This document shows, in pieces, positions 24,298-38,900 of a stretch of 64,000 nucleotides of DNA. Origin of the DNA: Haliclystus octoradiatus (lineage: Eukaryota > Cnidaria > Staurozoa > Stauromedusae > Haliclystidae); contig OU744451.1 of the NCBI GenBank assembly GCA_916610825.1, forward strand, positions 20,299,482 to 20,363,481, written 5' to 3'. A program made the translations under genes and the position numbers. The notes under the pieces are model-generated. The model was not told the DNA's origin and did not search any database. It saw only the letters and a program-made list of their open reading frames with translations. Within the stretch, counting starts at the first letter, position 1. Each line of letters starts with the position of its first letter.

Positions 24298-26164
24298 TAG
24301 GCAGGTCCACTAAAATTTAAGTATGTACTTTAAAGATATCCATACGAAGATCAAAGGATAAGTTTATTATCCCCGATTTTTTTTTTCAAAAATATCGACA
24401 AACCATCTAGATATCTGTCTTCAAATGACATTGCGTAACCATGGTTACGAAACGGCAAGTTTTCGTGGGTGAAGGAATGTGACGTCATAATCTGGACAAA
24501 GTGAGAAATCTACTATTATCATGACTTGATATCCGAAACCGTTCATCCATCAATTCGTCATATTTTATCCAAATTTTTTGTGAATAGTATAATCAGAACC
24601 GCTGTCTTTTAAACGAGACTAAAGGTAAAATTTTGTTTCTTTTTTCGGTTTGTCCTTTTTGTAGCGAAACAAAACAAATCTTTTCCATATCATTCTCTAG
24701 CGGTTCCCGACCGCAAACGAGTTTTCCCTATTCGATTTCTAAAAGCCCTATAAACGCCCAGGCTTTGCATCATTGACGCTGAAAACGTCATCACCAATCT
24801 ATTGTTTCTCTTCAGTTCTCAGCCAGGCCGATCTGCACGTGCACACGTGTGAACACACTGTTTTTATCAAAGATCTTCAAAGTGTTCGTTCACTTCAAAC
24901 GGTAAAGGTTCACTCGTCTTTACCAAAGTCTCACCGAAAAGCAGGCAGCATTCACATGGAAATACATATATACATTTGATATTTAGAGAAGAAACCTCAC
25001 TCATATATAAACGGCTTAGATCATCACTCGAGCATCAAAATAGTGTTATCTTTATTTATCAAATCTTCGTTCTCTTATTTCGTCTGTCATGCATCACCAA
25101 CTGTTGCTTGTGTTATTATTTTCATCAGATATAAGACGGTGAAATCGCATTCATTGAGCTTTTATTTGGATTAACAGACACTTTAAATGGACCAATCAAC
25201 GCTTTACCAATTCTAGATTTGGATTTATTCTAGTAAGTCAGAATTAAAATTAAATAAAGTTGCCGTTTAAATAAAATATTTTACGATCACGCATGCTACG
25301 ACAATTTACGACGAGGCGTGTAATTTTCTGGAAACCGAAAAGCAATTTATGATTCATTTCGCATTGATTAACAAATATTTACTTGGATCAATGATTAATC
25401 ATTAATAATGCCAGTTTTTGTGAAGGAAATAGACGATATTGATGTAGTAGCTATATTTAGCTATATATCTATGTTATCCCATTCATCAGCGAAAACAGCG
25501 AATGTTGTTTTTGTAGAATCATGGTAGAATCATAGCTACAATAAATTTGATCCTATAATAGGCCATATGATTCGCGAGAAAATAACGTGGATACTAGTTA
25601 ATAAATGGTAGATCATATAACTCCTTTAATTTATTATCCAACTTGTTTGAAATTTTATGTGTGTAAATTGAAATTCAAATAATTTGCTCAGCTAGGCTAC
25701 CATCCTTGCTTCTTCTCGCTTCGACACTCGAACCATGCTCGGAACGTAGACAAAAACAACGTAACTTGATATAAATATTTCAGAGCGATTTCCATTGACG
25801 AATATTTCAAGTCACCGTAATAAGTTTTTTGAAGTCAGTCTTCAATATTTTGAACAGGAACATCAATACTAATGGAAATGATTACACTCAAATTTGACTT
25901 TCAACGATACCAATAATCACAAAAAATGCTAAAGTCTCCATTGTTTAGCAGAGTGTGATTTTGTTCTGTCCGGAAAATGACGTCATAATAGCAAGCCAAT
26001 CACAAATCGTTTCGACGTTCTACGATATTTTTTGATTTAAAACTCAAAAATGAAGGGTTTTGGAAATTTTTTTCGAATTTTTATCAGTTTCATGAAATTC
26101 CGCGGGTATGATATATCCGAAACAGGAAGAAAATCAACTTTGAAATTTCTAGTGGACCTGCCTA
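24298..26164. mobile_element. TA-flanked TIR element, ~1.87 kb, non-autonomous
   Basis: Ends are inverted copies: TAGGCAGGTCCACTAAAATT at 24298 and the complement of TAGGCAGGTCCACTAGAAAT ending at 26164. A TA duplication is consistent with a Tc1/mariner-type target, though the TA may instead be part of the repeat. Sub-terminal sequences on both sides hold a TGACGTCATAAT block in inverted orientation. No transposase frame was found; the 68-codon frame at 24773 lacks known motifs. Confidence 0.65.
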
Positions 26165-26770
26165 TTGACAGTTTCACGACAAAAGAGCATTATTGGTAGG
26201 TCTATGTCTCATTGCATATGCAGCCAATTCATAACTCCAGTTTTGTATTTGTACAACTTACAACTGCTCGACGATTGAAAATTATCATACTAGTCCTCTG
26301 AATAGGTTTACTTGTTACGGGTCAAATCTTTGCGTGCAGTGAGGACAACAGAGCTGTTTGTATAGAGCGATGGCATTAATGTTTCAATAAAGAATTCACA
26401 AAAAGGTAACTATTACGGATGCGGTTACACATTTATCGTTTTTTTAATCGATTGGTTACTAACAAAGCAAGCTATCAGGAATAATAAAACTAAAAAGAAA
26501 ACCCAAGGTAAAGATTTCCACCAATGAAAGTTCTTTATGCCATCGACAGGGTAAAACCACGGAAAAAGTACTAGCGCAGACTCTGCATGAAGCATTCAAA
26601 CATCAAAGTTATAAAAAAACTGATCGATTATTGTTTCCTCTGTTTGTGAGCCTGAGAGGATCGTGGTATGCAACAGTATAGCCTTCCGTCACGAAACAAT
26701 GGTGGTTTGTAACCGACACGGTTTGCGTATATTACAAATAATTAAATACTTATGATTTGTAACCTAATTT

Positions 26771-26774
26771 TTAG
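26771..26774 (+). promoter_or_regulatory. Splice acceptor directly abutting the start codon
   Basis: The sequence TAATTTTTAG stands immediately before ATG of the second receptor gene. Either a 5' UTR exon is joined here, or this is a trans-splice acceptor that would receive a spliced leader; both are known in tunicates, cnidarians and some other animals. No promoter element upstream can be singled out. Confidence 0.4.
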
Positions 26775-26907
26775 ATGCGTACGGCTACACTTATCTTATT
26801 GGCTATTTTTGTCCTATGTATTGCAACATCCTTCTGTCATCAAGAAGAAGAGGATGATGATGACGTTGGGCTAGATAAGACAACTGCAGAGAACGATGCA
26901 ACAGAAG
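26775..26907 (+). CDS. Exon 1: signal peptide and acidic linker
   Basis: Starts with ATG right after a splice acceptor. MRTATLILLAIFVLCIATS is a signal peptide with a Leu/Ile/Val core. Then HQEEEDDDDVG is a strongly acidic stretch ending near TTAENDATE. It ends in phase 1 before GTATAC, which fits the next exon. Confidence 0.75.
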
Positions 26908-29900
26908 GTATACATTAATGCGCATTGTATTATAGTGAAAGTGACTCGATAAATCTGACTAACTTAGAGTTATAACAGCAAATCCTATTATCAAAATAAA
27001 ACAAATCTCGGTTCGAAAAATTTATTGATCTTAGAATTCGAACTTGACATGACGAATGAGAATTTACAATTAAACCAGAAATTTTCATAAACATTAACTT
27101 ATGAGCTGTAGAATATCAAGTAAATGTTCATAAATGATAGAGCAAATATGAATATAAAGTAATTGGCGTAGAGTTTCCGTTTATGAGTTCTTTTCTGAAG
27201 TTATTCGCGTGCGCCAAACATAAATAGCTCATAGGAAGCTGTTCACGAATTGCTAAGTTATCTGTCACTATTTAGATCACGTTTAACATTCTACAATGGA
27301 AAACATTTGATACTCAAGATATCAAATTCATAAAAATAGTTTGCTTTGTTCAAAGTTGAGCATTTTGCATATGAAAGTCATGCTTTGATGAAACATTAAT
27401 CTCTTTTATGCCCAAGTAGGAGTTGTCTATTTCTATAAACATCGTACAATTTTACCAATTTGCCATCGGTTTCGTTCAAATTTTAAATTTAATTCACAAT
27501 CTATTGATTCGTACAAGATCATTATATATCCTCAGCTCAAATAAAGCACAGATCCCCTGCTACAAAGAAAAACCAGGATTACATCGGTAAATGACAATAC
27601 TATGATAGAATCCATGTAGTGACACCGGAAAATCAGCTTGTAATTGCTATTATCAGTTTTCCAACTGGTTAATCAGGTGGATTGAATGGTTTGCGACCTC
27701 AACATGTAAAATAAACTATTCGATATCGATTAGGGATGCATGCAATAGCGCAACTAGTAATATCCATCGTTTGATTCACCAACTTCATTTCGCTGGAAAA
27801 GTTCCTTCTCAAATCAGACCTTAATCTTCGTTAGTTCTCTGTGCGCTCTTAAAATAAATGATTGGGCCAAAGACTTATTGTTGTCGGATTGTTTTTCGAG
27901 TAACATCATCAAAACTAGTTGTCGAAACAGCAAATGAAGTTGTCATAAATTCATAAATAAATTCTGTCCTCATCAAGTTGGTTTTGCTGTATGATCATGG
28001 CACGGAAGTAGCACATCATGCTGCTCACTCATACCTGCATAATATTATGCTTGCTTGCATGGACATAAATCATCTATATTGAAAATTTACTTCGAAAATG
28101 CTTTCAACCCTTTCGGAGAGAAATGCTGCTAGAAAATACTTTAGATAATTTTCTTGAGATTTTTATGTATATTGAATCGAGCTATGATATTCTTTCTAAA
28201 TTAATATATGGAAAATTCACAGTATGTTTATATAAAAAGGTTGTCAATGACCGATTGATCGGAATATCACAATGGGCCAGTATAGAGGCATTCCAACTTG
28301 AGCCAGGTAATTGTTCCCATTGGTTACTTATTAATGTATGACTTCTGGTATAGCTGTAGATTATTAATCATTCCACATTCAATAAGTAACAGCTCTTATA
28401 AGTGTCAAAGCAATGAGTGTCGAGCACTATAGGTCGATAACTGAGAGTCTATATAATTCTCAGTATAATGCTCACAATTGGAAACGTGGGGTTTGCATTG
28501 ATATGCCACAATAATGCGTCATCTGTTAACGAAGATGAAACAAGGAAACAAATTAAGGAGACAAATTCACAGTTTAGAGAATAGATTAGTCTATATTCAC
28601 CATATATCGGATTTGTAAAGCGATTTTTGGCAGACTGTTATAATTCAGATTATACGTGACAATAGGTAATCGTAATTTACAATTGAGTATGGAGATGTAA
28701 GTATTATTGGATCATTTTTGAGGAGTCTTAACTGGAATGACTGGTGTCTCACGATATGCATATCAAGTCCTCAACGGTTGAATATCGTTGATCCGATTGG
28801 ATCTTTCTATTTTCTGACCAATGCTGCTCTCACACGAGATGGTTTACCACGTTTATATTTTTTATTAAGAGGGACAGTTTTTGCCTCATGATGGATAACA
28901 TATCCCGTACAACTTAGACAAATAGCAACACCTAAACTGTGCTTATATATGAATTATAGCCTCTCCCATGCAGCCTGAAGAAGCATCACCATTCAAATTG
29001 TAAAGTGTTTTTCAAGATACTTCAAGTTTCAAATTTCCACCAAAAATCTTGGTTTCGGAATTTGAAATTCCCAACCCTACCAAAAGATAGTTTTCTAAAC
29101 GCTGGAATTTGGACACAGAAGAGCGAAACGTATAGCTATTGTATTGGTGTTACCCCCTCCAGGGATACATTTAAGGATTCTTGAAATTCGAAGTATATAA
29201 CGAAAGGACCATATAGTGGAAATCCATTCTTTTTCCAATACAAAATGCTTTAAAAATATAATTGGGAAGTAAAGTAGAACAGAGGGAGGCCATGGTTTCC
29301 GATGATACAGTAATTTAGCGTACTCATTTTAAGGCTGTTTTTGAAAGTTTGAAAGTCTTAAATGAATAGCTATATACTATATATATTATTCTCCGGAGTG
29401 TTGTTTCCAGAAAATTACTCTACAAGAATAGAAAACTGTAAATACATTGAAATGAATAAATTGATCTTACTGCGTTGTGCATGAATGCTATAGAGTAGCG
29501 TAATCTGCAGAAATGCATGTCAAAAATGTCATTCGTTTGGAATACCTTTATCTCAAATTTGTAAAGAATTGCTTGGCAGAAATTAAGTTACTAAACCAGT
29601 TTGCAGATAAGTTGAAACTTCACTTGTGCATATACCGCATGCAGGCGGGGTTACTCTGTATATACGAAGTCTATCGATTTCAAAACATCTTATAGGACTA
29701 AAGCCGACAACAATCTTCTTATATTACTTTCGAAAGAATTTCATGGTTTATTTTTATGAAGATATATATAAAGATATATATTTTTTGAAAATGAGGACAT
29801 TTTATTTGAAAGAAAACGAGACCTTCAGCGACCTATCGTTTTGCTGATGTAATATATAATCAACGAATAACTGTTTTATGTATCCTGTTTGTCAATATTT

Positions 29901-32900
29901 GATTCAACAGTCACAACAGTCCAAATATGGTAATGTAATACCAGTATCATGGACAGTTTCCAAGTAGTTTAATATTTAATAGACCAGCTAGTATTACTTT
30001 TAATATTACTTTTATCTATTCCTAATGAAGCGAATGTGTAGATTCCCGTATGTGCATTAGAATTTCTTTTTAAAAATTTCAATTAAGCTGTTTTTATGTT
30101 CAATTATTATCTCGAAGTATTATACATTTTAATCAAATCTTTTTCTGAAAATGAAGCACGTATAATTATATCAAATTTGCTTTCACGTACAGTTATAAGG
30201 AAAATTTTAACATACACAATATTTTATGTGACACGCCCATTTTTGTCGGGGAAATTTCGCTACACCAGCCCCCCTCCCATAGAAACCGAGAATTTACGGC
30301 CGTGCTTACATTGATCTCGATTCTTACGTTTGTTTGATCGCTCGTTCAATGCTCCGCATTGAAGGAATCACATCATTTGAGTTGATTATATAATTAAGCT
30401 TCCACTATATTTTTATTGATTCTATAAATGAAATCATTATGCCATTCAAGGAAATGCACTGCCATTAACACTTCAAAGCTTCTACAATGAATCACCCCTT
30501 GCATTTAATCAACTTCTATACAAGTAACTTCTTCCTCCTAATAATCTATTATTTTATGCAAAATTACTAAAAGTTACAAAATTCCCAAGCATTATAACGT
30601 TACGATTCAAAATTACATTTAAAATCCTTAGAAGAAGATCAAATGATTAAGACATGGCTTCAAATAGACAACACGTTTCATTTGTGGCATTACATTTACT
30701 TATAGGCTGATCAACTTGCTTCTAATAATGGCATTTAACCACTAGTACGTATACGCATGTAGCCTATAAGAATTTTACATTACTAGATTCAAGTTGCAAG
30801 AATCCTTTGAACCATGTTTCAACCTATTTCAAATTAACAATTCAGAATTATGATACTTATCCACCAAAAAAATATTAGTCTAGGAACTAAGGAAACTAAT
30901 GCTTAGATTACCTTCAGGGAGATTAGCTTCAGAGAGATTTTTCTTTTAAATTATATTTTGCGATTAGTTACAATCCTTGAACTAGCATATTCTTGTTATA
31001 TATTGAAATATTTCTACTTTTAGGTTGCACGTTGTTTGGAAAAACGTATTCCAATTCAGATAGTTTTTATCCAAGCCTTGGTATTAGGCCCAAATGCCTG
31101 AAATGCTACTGCCATAATGGAGAAATCGTTTGTGATGGTAGCTACAGTCGTAACAGATTTTATTTTCCTAAAAGATGTCAGGGTACAGAATGTGAATCTT
31201 TCGTAAGAAACTACAACCGAAATGGTAAATCATATAAGATCTGTTTTCTTCATAATGCCATGTGATTTCTTCTAAGCAATGCTTAATTACCATGAATGCA
31301 TAACGGTTATTTCCTCCAATAGTATGCTCTAGCAGGGCAAACAGAGATAGGAACAGTCATTGCAGAGCCACATCTTTTCAGGTGAGATTTGATCAAACTA
31401 GCACATCATTTTTTGAATTTCGTTCCAAAATTCTGTCTTCTAAGATATCGCTGTATTTTTGATAATGCAGACTAACGCTATACACGGATTTCTTGATACA
31501 GCTAGAAACTATCAAACTTTGTATATTTATCAAATCTTAAATTTCATATTCATCACTAATATTGCTCAATACTATACCGAAAAAATTACGCCATGATATC
31601 AATCTTTTTACTCCTATAATGCCTAATATGTTACCTATTCAAAAAACAGTATATTACATATTTCCTACACAGAGAATGCCACAATTCACAGTGAGGCATA
31701 TTTGAAAGAGGAACTTGTCGAATGTGTTACTAATGACATATCCGTATGGTGCTACACAATTTCTCTTTGCATTCTAATGAAGTATTATAAGGCTAGTAAA
31801 AAACGATGACAGAGGGCCTACCTGTGTACAAGCTTTGTCCTTAATGAAAATATAAAAAGGCTTCAACACTTGCCAGCCACAAGGCAATTTTGATTTTTGA
31901 GTGCAATGTTTGAAAATTTTCTCATCAATCCAAGTAAATGTCTAAGCCACATTTTTGGTTAAAAATCCAACACTTTCCTTTATGAACCAAGGAACCTTAA
32001 GGAATGTGGAAGATATATTTTAAAATTATAAAAAAATATCCGTTAATTAACCAAACCACAGTCTGAAAACAGGAATAATATAGTTCAGAATTTCTACTAT
32101 CATTTGAAAGTTTCATATATATCAAGGTTTTGAAAATCTACAATAAGATTTCCCCGAATTTGTTTAAAAATCATATTGGGAGGGGTGACATACCTTGAAT
32201 TGCAATATATCATTGATAAGAACAATAAATATATTATTGATAAGAAGATAGGAATTAACATCATCAATCCCCAACAAGCTCAATTAACTAATGACAATTT
32301 TGTTATGCAGCATAGTTCCTTTGAATATAAATTCAAGCAACTTTGTAACCATTAATTCACTGCAAGTTAACTTTGATGTTTAATTGAATACCGTTTTACT
32401 ATTTTAGAATGCGCAGACCCTTCTTATGCCGACTGCTATAATATTGATGTAAATAATATCACATGGTCTCAAAATGGCTGTCAGTACACTTGTGAGAGAG
32501 GTTCTCTGAAAACAGAGTTTATCAATCCTCCATGGTGCCAACGATGGATTAACCAACACAAATATTGCGCTACAGGCTGTCCAGGTATAATTATTATTGG
32601 AAGGTCCATAAGGACCCCATCGAGGAGGTAGCTTCCATTGCACTTCGATGGGGTTGTTCAAATGAGACTTTGACAGAGTTACCATAAAAATAATTCAAAT
32701 AATATAAAAGATACTCCAAATATGTTATTATGATGACAGATTCAACAAAAAACAAAGAAAACAAATAATTTTCTTAGGCAAAATTTGTTTCGCAAAATAA
32801 AGAAATGAAAGGCTACAAAAGGATACCTGTAAAAAATTAAAAAAAACAAAGCAACCCTAAACATTCTTTCTAGACTTTGAAAAAGGTACCCTTTAATATT

Positions 32901-35900
32901 CGAACGTCTCCGTATTCCGAATCCCCAGCAGGCACAACAACGTTGCGGCAACTTTGCTTTGGCGTCAGCTTAAAGTTGTCCCAACGTTGGTCTGACGTTG
33001 TTTTAACTTCCAAATGTCATCGGATCCAACCTACTATCAGACGTTGCAGCAACTTTGGAACAGAACTCTATAGCAGCCAAAACGCAACCCATCAGAACCT
33101 TACAATAACTTCTAAACAGCATGGCATCGCCAATGCATCTCTGACGCAGCTTTAAAATAGCTTCAAAAAACCGGGAGTCACCGAAGCAACGTTGAAATAA
33201 TTTCTAAACAATCGGTCGTCGCACTCCGCAACGTTGCTCTAACTTCTAAATTTGGGTTCTTGAGGGTTGTAACACGTTACAAAATGAACCCAGAACAACT
33301 GAAATCTAACCCCCTCACACCATCACGTAGGATTGTAATATAGAAAAGAATGTGTGGAATAAAATATCAAAAATCCTCATTTGAAAAGATTTATTGACAT
33401 ATACTTTATTCATAAGATTGACGGCCAACATTAAATGTCAGACTGTATTTGATTGCAGTAAAATTAGTAACATTAAGAAGCTTCTGATACAGTCCTACAA
33501 CAGTTCAAGCCTTTTATACATTACTGTATATTGGACTGGTAGGTATTAAATGTCCATGTGTAATATCTTTGTCTCCAATGTTTTGATTTGCGCAGCAAAT
33601 TATATAGTTCAAATTAGACCACATATCCCCACATCTGTTTCATTGATTTATGTGAAGTATAAGTAATTTCAAGTTTTCTATCAGCCCTTCAGTGTACAGT
33701 ATGTCAGTAAATTACATCTTCAGTGTACAAGCTACATATAAAGCCAAGCGGGTGTATTGTATCCAGCATTAGAAAACAAGCAAAGACACATATATTAATT
33801 TTGATATAATGGTAATAATATTTTATATCTGAAGATGTAATTTCTAATTTTAATGGTGAAATCTTTGAAGACTGAGACCTTATCAAATTAGATTAGGTAC
33901 CTTTTTGTCAACGAATTATTGTTGGTGGTGACTCAGACTTTCAATGTGTATTTCTTCATGATCGACGTTAGCCACTATCAGTTCATCAGCTGCATAGACT
34001 ACGGAGTCTCTACAAAAGAAAACATAAAACGTAAATTCGGAACAATGTTCATGTTTGTGGCAATTTGTGTTTGAATCATGCCATTACTAACCAAGTTTAG
34101 ACTGCTTTAATAGCGATAAAAATCCATTGAGCTTCGTATGGTGACGGAATTGTCAAGTTTCAATTTTATCTACAAACAATAAAATCGAAATACTATGAAC
34201 TAAACGAGCAAATATTAAGTTGAGGCGAAACAGCACATGAAGTACTTGGAGGTCAAAATTACCAAACGTCTTCGTCTTTGCAGGAAAATGTTATATGCGT
34301 TGATCTACAAACGTGAGACAAACAGAATCATGTTAAATTTTTAAATGCAGCCTTTTCTCGAGCTGCTTTTACTAACGAGGAAGAAAACATTTTGGCTTAC
34401 TTTTCTAGGTTGCGTGTTGTTAGCAAGCGTTTACATGAAACATAACATATGATAATGCTACTAGCTTCGCAAGTTGAATTTTGATACAAAGTTTGGTATG
34501 ATAAAATACTAACCTCAAGTACTGTCATCAATCTAGAATTGATTGAAATATATCAAATCTGTTGACATTTTTAGATTCATGCTTACGCTAAATATTTATA
34601 GTATGAAAATGAGCAGCCATTTTCAAGAGTTTAACTTTTTGCGGCTGCATTCTATTGCCGAGAGACCCTGTCACTCAAATGCCGAGCCAATGATATCTGT
34701 GGATTCAGAGAAGCGTAAACAAAGACGAATATTGACCCACATAGGCTATAATAATCTATACAAATGTTACTACGAAATAGGCCTGCATTGAATTTCCGCT
34801 GAGAAACAAGTCACAGGCTCGAGATAATCATGATACAAAGTTGTAATAATATAGGCATATTAAGACTGTTTTGATATTTGTTTTGATGTATGCTAATAGT
34901 TAGAATCAATATGTGTATCCATGTTCAAAACATTCTCTTCAGAAGAGATTAAGTTAATATTGCTTTATTAACCATCCCAGCAGGCACAGCAACGTTGCGG
35001 CAACGTTTTAATTGAGTTGCTATAGAAGGAGCAAAAACGTTGCATTCAGAGCCCGCATGTCATCGCGCCAAACGTTGTTCACTACGAAGTAGCAACGTCG
35101 TCATGTGACCGAAATACTCCTGGTATGCAACGTTCTGCAACCTGAATACAACCAGAATGCAGCCTATGTCGGAGTAAATATGTGGCTACAACATTGCTAA
35201 AACGTTGTATTTTGGTTGAGTTGCAGCACCGTCTTCGAGTGCAACCACAATATCAGTTAATTTACGTTGCAATAGCGATGCAAACAACGTTGTGACATCT
35301 TCAAAAAAGACAATTGTGATTATGATCATCCGTCTTATAATTATACTACAATATTCATAAATGTTGAGATACTTGAGAATCATTACACGCCGAGTATTTA
35401 CAAGTCAATATCGAAAAGTACATAAATAATACAGTAAGCAAGCACATATTTGTATAGAGTATTGTGAAGTGCGACAAGTATTTGAATACATATACGTTCA
35501 CAGAAACCAGCGAGCAAAGTTTTATACGCCTTTTGATGTCTTCTTCATGTAATTATTTCTTTTCTTATTATGTGTTTGATAACTGTATTGATGATAAGGC
35601 GCCGCAACAGGGCCTAAAAAGCAATGGGACAATGTGTTAACATGGATCAGACATGTTACCTGCCAAGAGGCAGATGCAATTTGAATATATTAGACACATA
35701 AGTTACCTTGATAGGAGGATCCATGCCAATGTCACACCAGTTGTATGGCATGTTTATAGTCCTTGCGATCAATTCGTCAAACATTAGTAGCAAATACATA
35801 TCTACAGAAAGAAAAAAATGTGATATTGTTATCCAAGAATGCTTACTAAATTTTGTTTAAAGATTTTCAATCACTTGAACAAACAGCAATAAATGTAGTT

Positions 35901-38900
35901 ATTCCTACCTGTCTGCACATGACATTTTTCGTTTCATTTGAAAGACCTACACGTGAAGGAAGATAAATATAAGGCATGTAACATTATAGCTTAACGTTAT
36001 CATTTTCAAGATCAAATTTTACAAATCTTGAGGACAGGAAGACGAAAATTCAAGGCTTACTTTTACCTAGTCTTTTAAACAGCAAGGCCTAACTGTGAAA
36101 TTCAATAAAAAGTAAACACACAAGAAAGAGTAAAAGCTGGCTAAGCTTGGAAATCACATTTGATATTTCGAAATATTTATTTTCCAAGTTAAACTTACCC
36201 AATTTTCCTATGGATTTCTGTCCAAACATTTCAATGGGAACAGCAGACATTCAACTGAAAATAAATTAAAAAACAAATTATTAATATAATGAGTAGGTAG
36301 GCATGAGGGATCAGAAAAACGTTTTGCTAAAAGTATCAGACGAGACAATAATTCAAGTTGACCCGTACATACCTTGTAACCGGCTCATAGGCAGTCAGAC
36401 TAATTGGGAAGAACTAGGTATTGTATGCTGGTTTTCATTGCCTAAATCATTTCTTTCTTGGTTGAATCATAAACTTTTAACACTAGCAAATGACATCGAA
36501 TATGAACCATCCTTTTCGGTGGAGGAATTATCTTCCTGTTGGATTTTTCAGAAGCCGTTTATTTTGCTTATTTTGGCGCTTCGACAGAAATACGAATGCA
36601 GAAAGGGTCTGGAGAGATTATATGAAAGCGAGGCTCTGTGAAGTACCTAGCCTTTATGAAGACTTAGTGTTGCGAATAGAAATGCTAACTTCAAATTAAG
36701 AAGGAAGTGAACTTTTTTCAAAATTTTAATCAGAATTTCAATTCTATTTGACATTTTATCCAATAGAATCAGAACCTAAAACAATTTTATTAGCTTTAAA
36801 GTACTTTTTGCGTCTTTGCCATTTTTTCAAACTTTCAAACATCTTCCAATGAAATCTGAAAACGAGGCTCTGCGTGTCCGCAGGCAGGTTCGTTCGATCG
36901 ATTTGTTATTGCCCACAAAAATTGTTTGCTGTAGGCCAAATGCCTACTACGCTCCCGGTGAAAATGAGCAAAAAAATATTTGGCGGAAAATTTCTTCAAA
37001 TTTCAATATTTTTACTAAAGAAAATACTGACAAGTGTATTTATATAAAAAAGACAACTCCTGTTAGTTTTATTCAAAATGTTGGTCAAATTCTTTTTTAA
37101 TTCCATCCACATGAGTTTGAAAATTTGAACACTTCCAAGTCTTGTAGATCATTGTGTAGATTATGTAAACCACCGTAGTGCCTTATTCAGAAAAATCATA
37201 GACATTCTTCTTTCTGCAAATTGAGGTTAAATGGTCATATTTTCAATAGTAAACACTCAGGAGTATGCAAGTATGTCTAACAAACAATCCCATAGTTGAT
37301 ATTTTATTTAAAGTGCTGTTAATTGTTGATTTAATTTAAACAATAAATTTTAAATACATGGATTATGTAGCCAAAAGATAAAAATATCTACTTCAAAATG
37401 AAATTTGGTATCCCTTCAATGCCTTGCATAGAAAACACTCAAGATAACATCGTTATATTAACAAATTATCCCAGTCAATTTCAGTTGAAAATCTTATCTA
37501 ATGCACATTCAATTAATCTCCAAAAAGTTTTTATATACAACTGGCATATTTACAAAAATGACACACATCTTAATTTGTTTGCGATTTTGTTAAATGTCGA
37601 GATTGAATATAAAAAATACTCAAGGTTATATATACATCTTTCATAAACCATGCAAATCAAGTTCAATTGAAGATAACACTGAAAACTTCATTTAATCTTC
37701 AAAACGTTTTTGTACACAAAAGGCATATTTACAAAAATTGCACATATTTTAATTAATCAGTATGTGATTTTGTCAAATATCAATATTATAATTTCATAAA
37801 AAAAATACTCAAAGTCATATAAACATCATTAATAAACCACACAAATAAATTTAATTTGAAAATTGGATCAATCATAATATTTAATCTACAAGTTTACAAA
37901 AATTTACAAAATTTACAAAATTGAACATATCTTAATAAATAAATATGTCATTTTATCAAATGCTGATATTTCAAATAAAAAATACAAAAGGTCATATATA
38001 CATCTTTAATAAATTTATGCAAATCAATTTCAGTTAAATATTACATTGGAATCATAATTGAATCATCAAAAAATTTTGTATACAAATGGCATATTTCCAA
38101 AAATTGTACACATCTTATGTACCATGCGATTTTGTCAAATGTCGATATTTCAGATAAAAATTACTCCACGTGGTATATACATCTTTAATAAACTATGCAG
38201 ATAAATTTCAGTGAAAGTTTTGATGAAAAACTTCATTTAATCTTCAAAAAGTTTTTGTACACAAATGGCATATTTCCAAAAATTGTACACATCTTATGTA
38301 CCATGCGATTTTGTCAAATGTCGATATTTCAGATAAAAATTACTCCATGTGGTATATACATCTTTATTAAACTATGCAGATAAATTTCAGCAAAAGTTTT
38401 GATCAAAAACTTCATTTAATCTTCAAAAAGTTTTTGTACACAAATGGCATATTTCCAAAAATTGTACACATCTTATGTACCATGCGATTTTGTCAAATGT
38501 CGATATTTCAGATAAAAATTACTCCATGTGGTATATACATCTTTAATAAACTATGCAGATAAAGTTCAGTGAAAGTTTTGATCAAAAACTTCATTTAATC
38601 TTCAAAAAGTTTTTGTACACAAATGGCATATTTCCAAAAATTGTACACATCTTATGTACCATGCGATTTTGTCAAATGTCGATATTTCAGATAAAAATTA
38701 CTCCATGTGGTATATACATCTTTATTAAACTATGCAGATAAATTTCAGCAAAAGTTTTGATCAAAAACTTCATTTAATCTTCAAAAAGTTTTTGTACACA
38801 AATGGCATATTTCCAAAAATTGTACACATCTTATGTACCATGCGATTTTGTCAAATGTCGATATTTCAGATAAAAATTACTCCATGTGGTATATACATCT

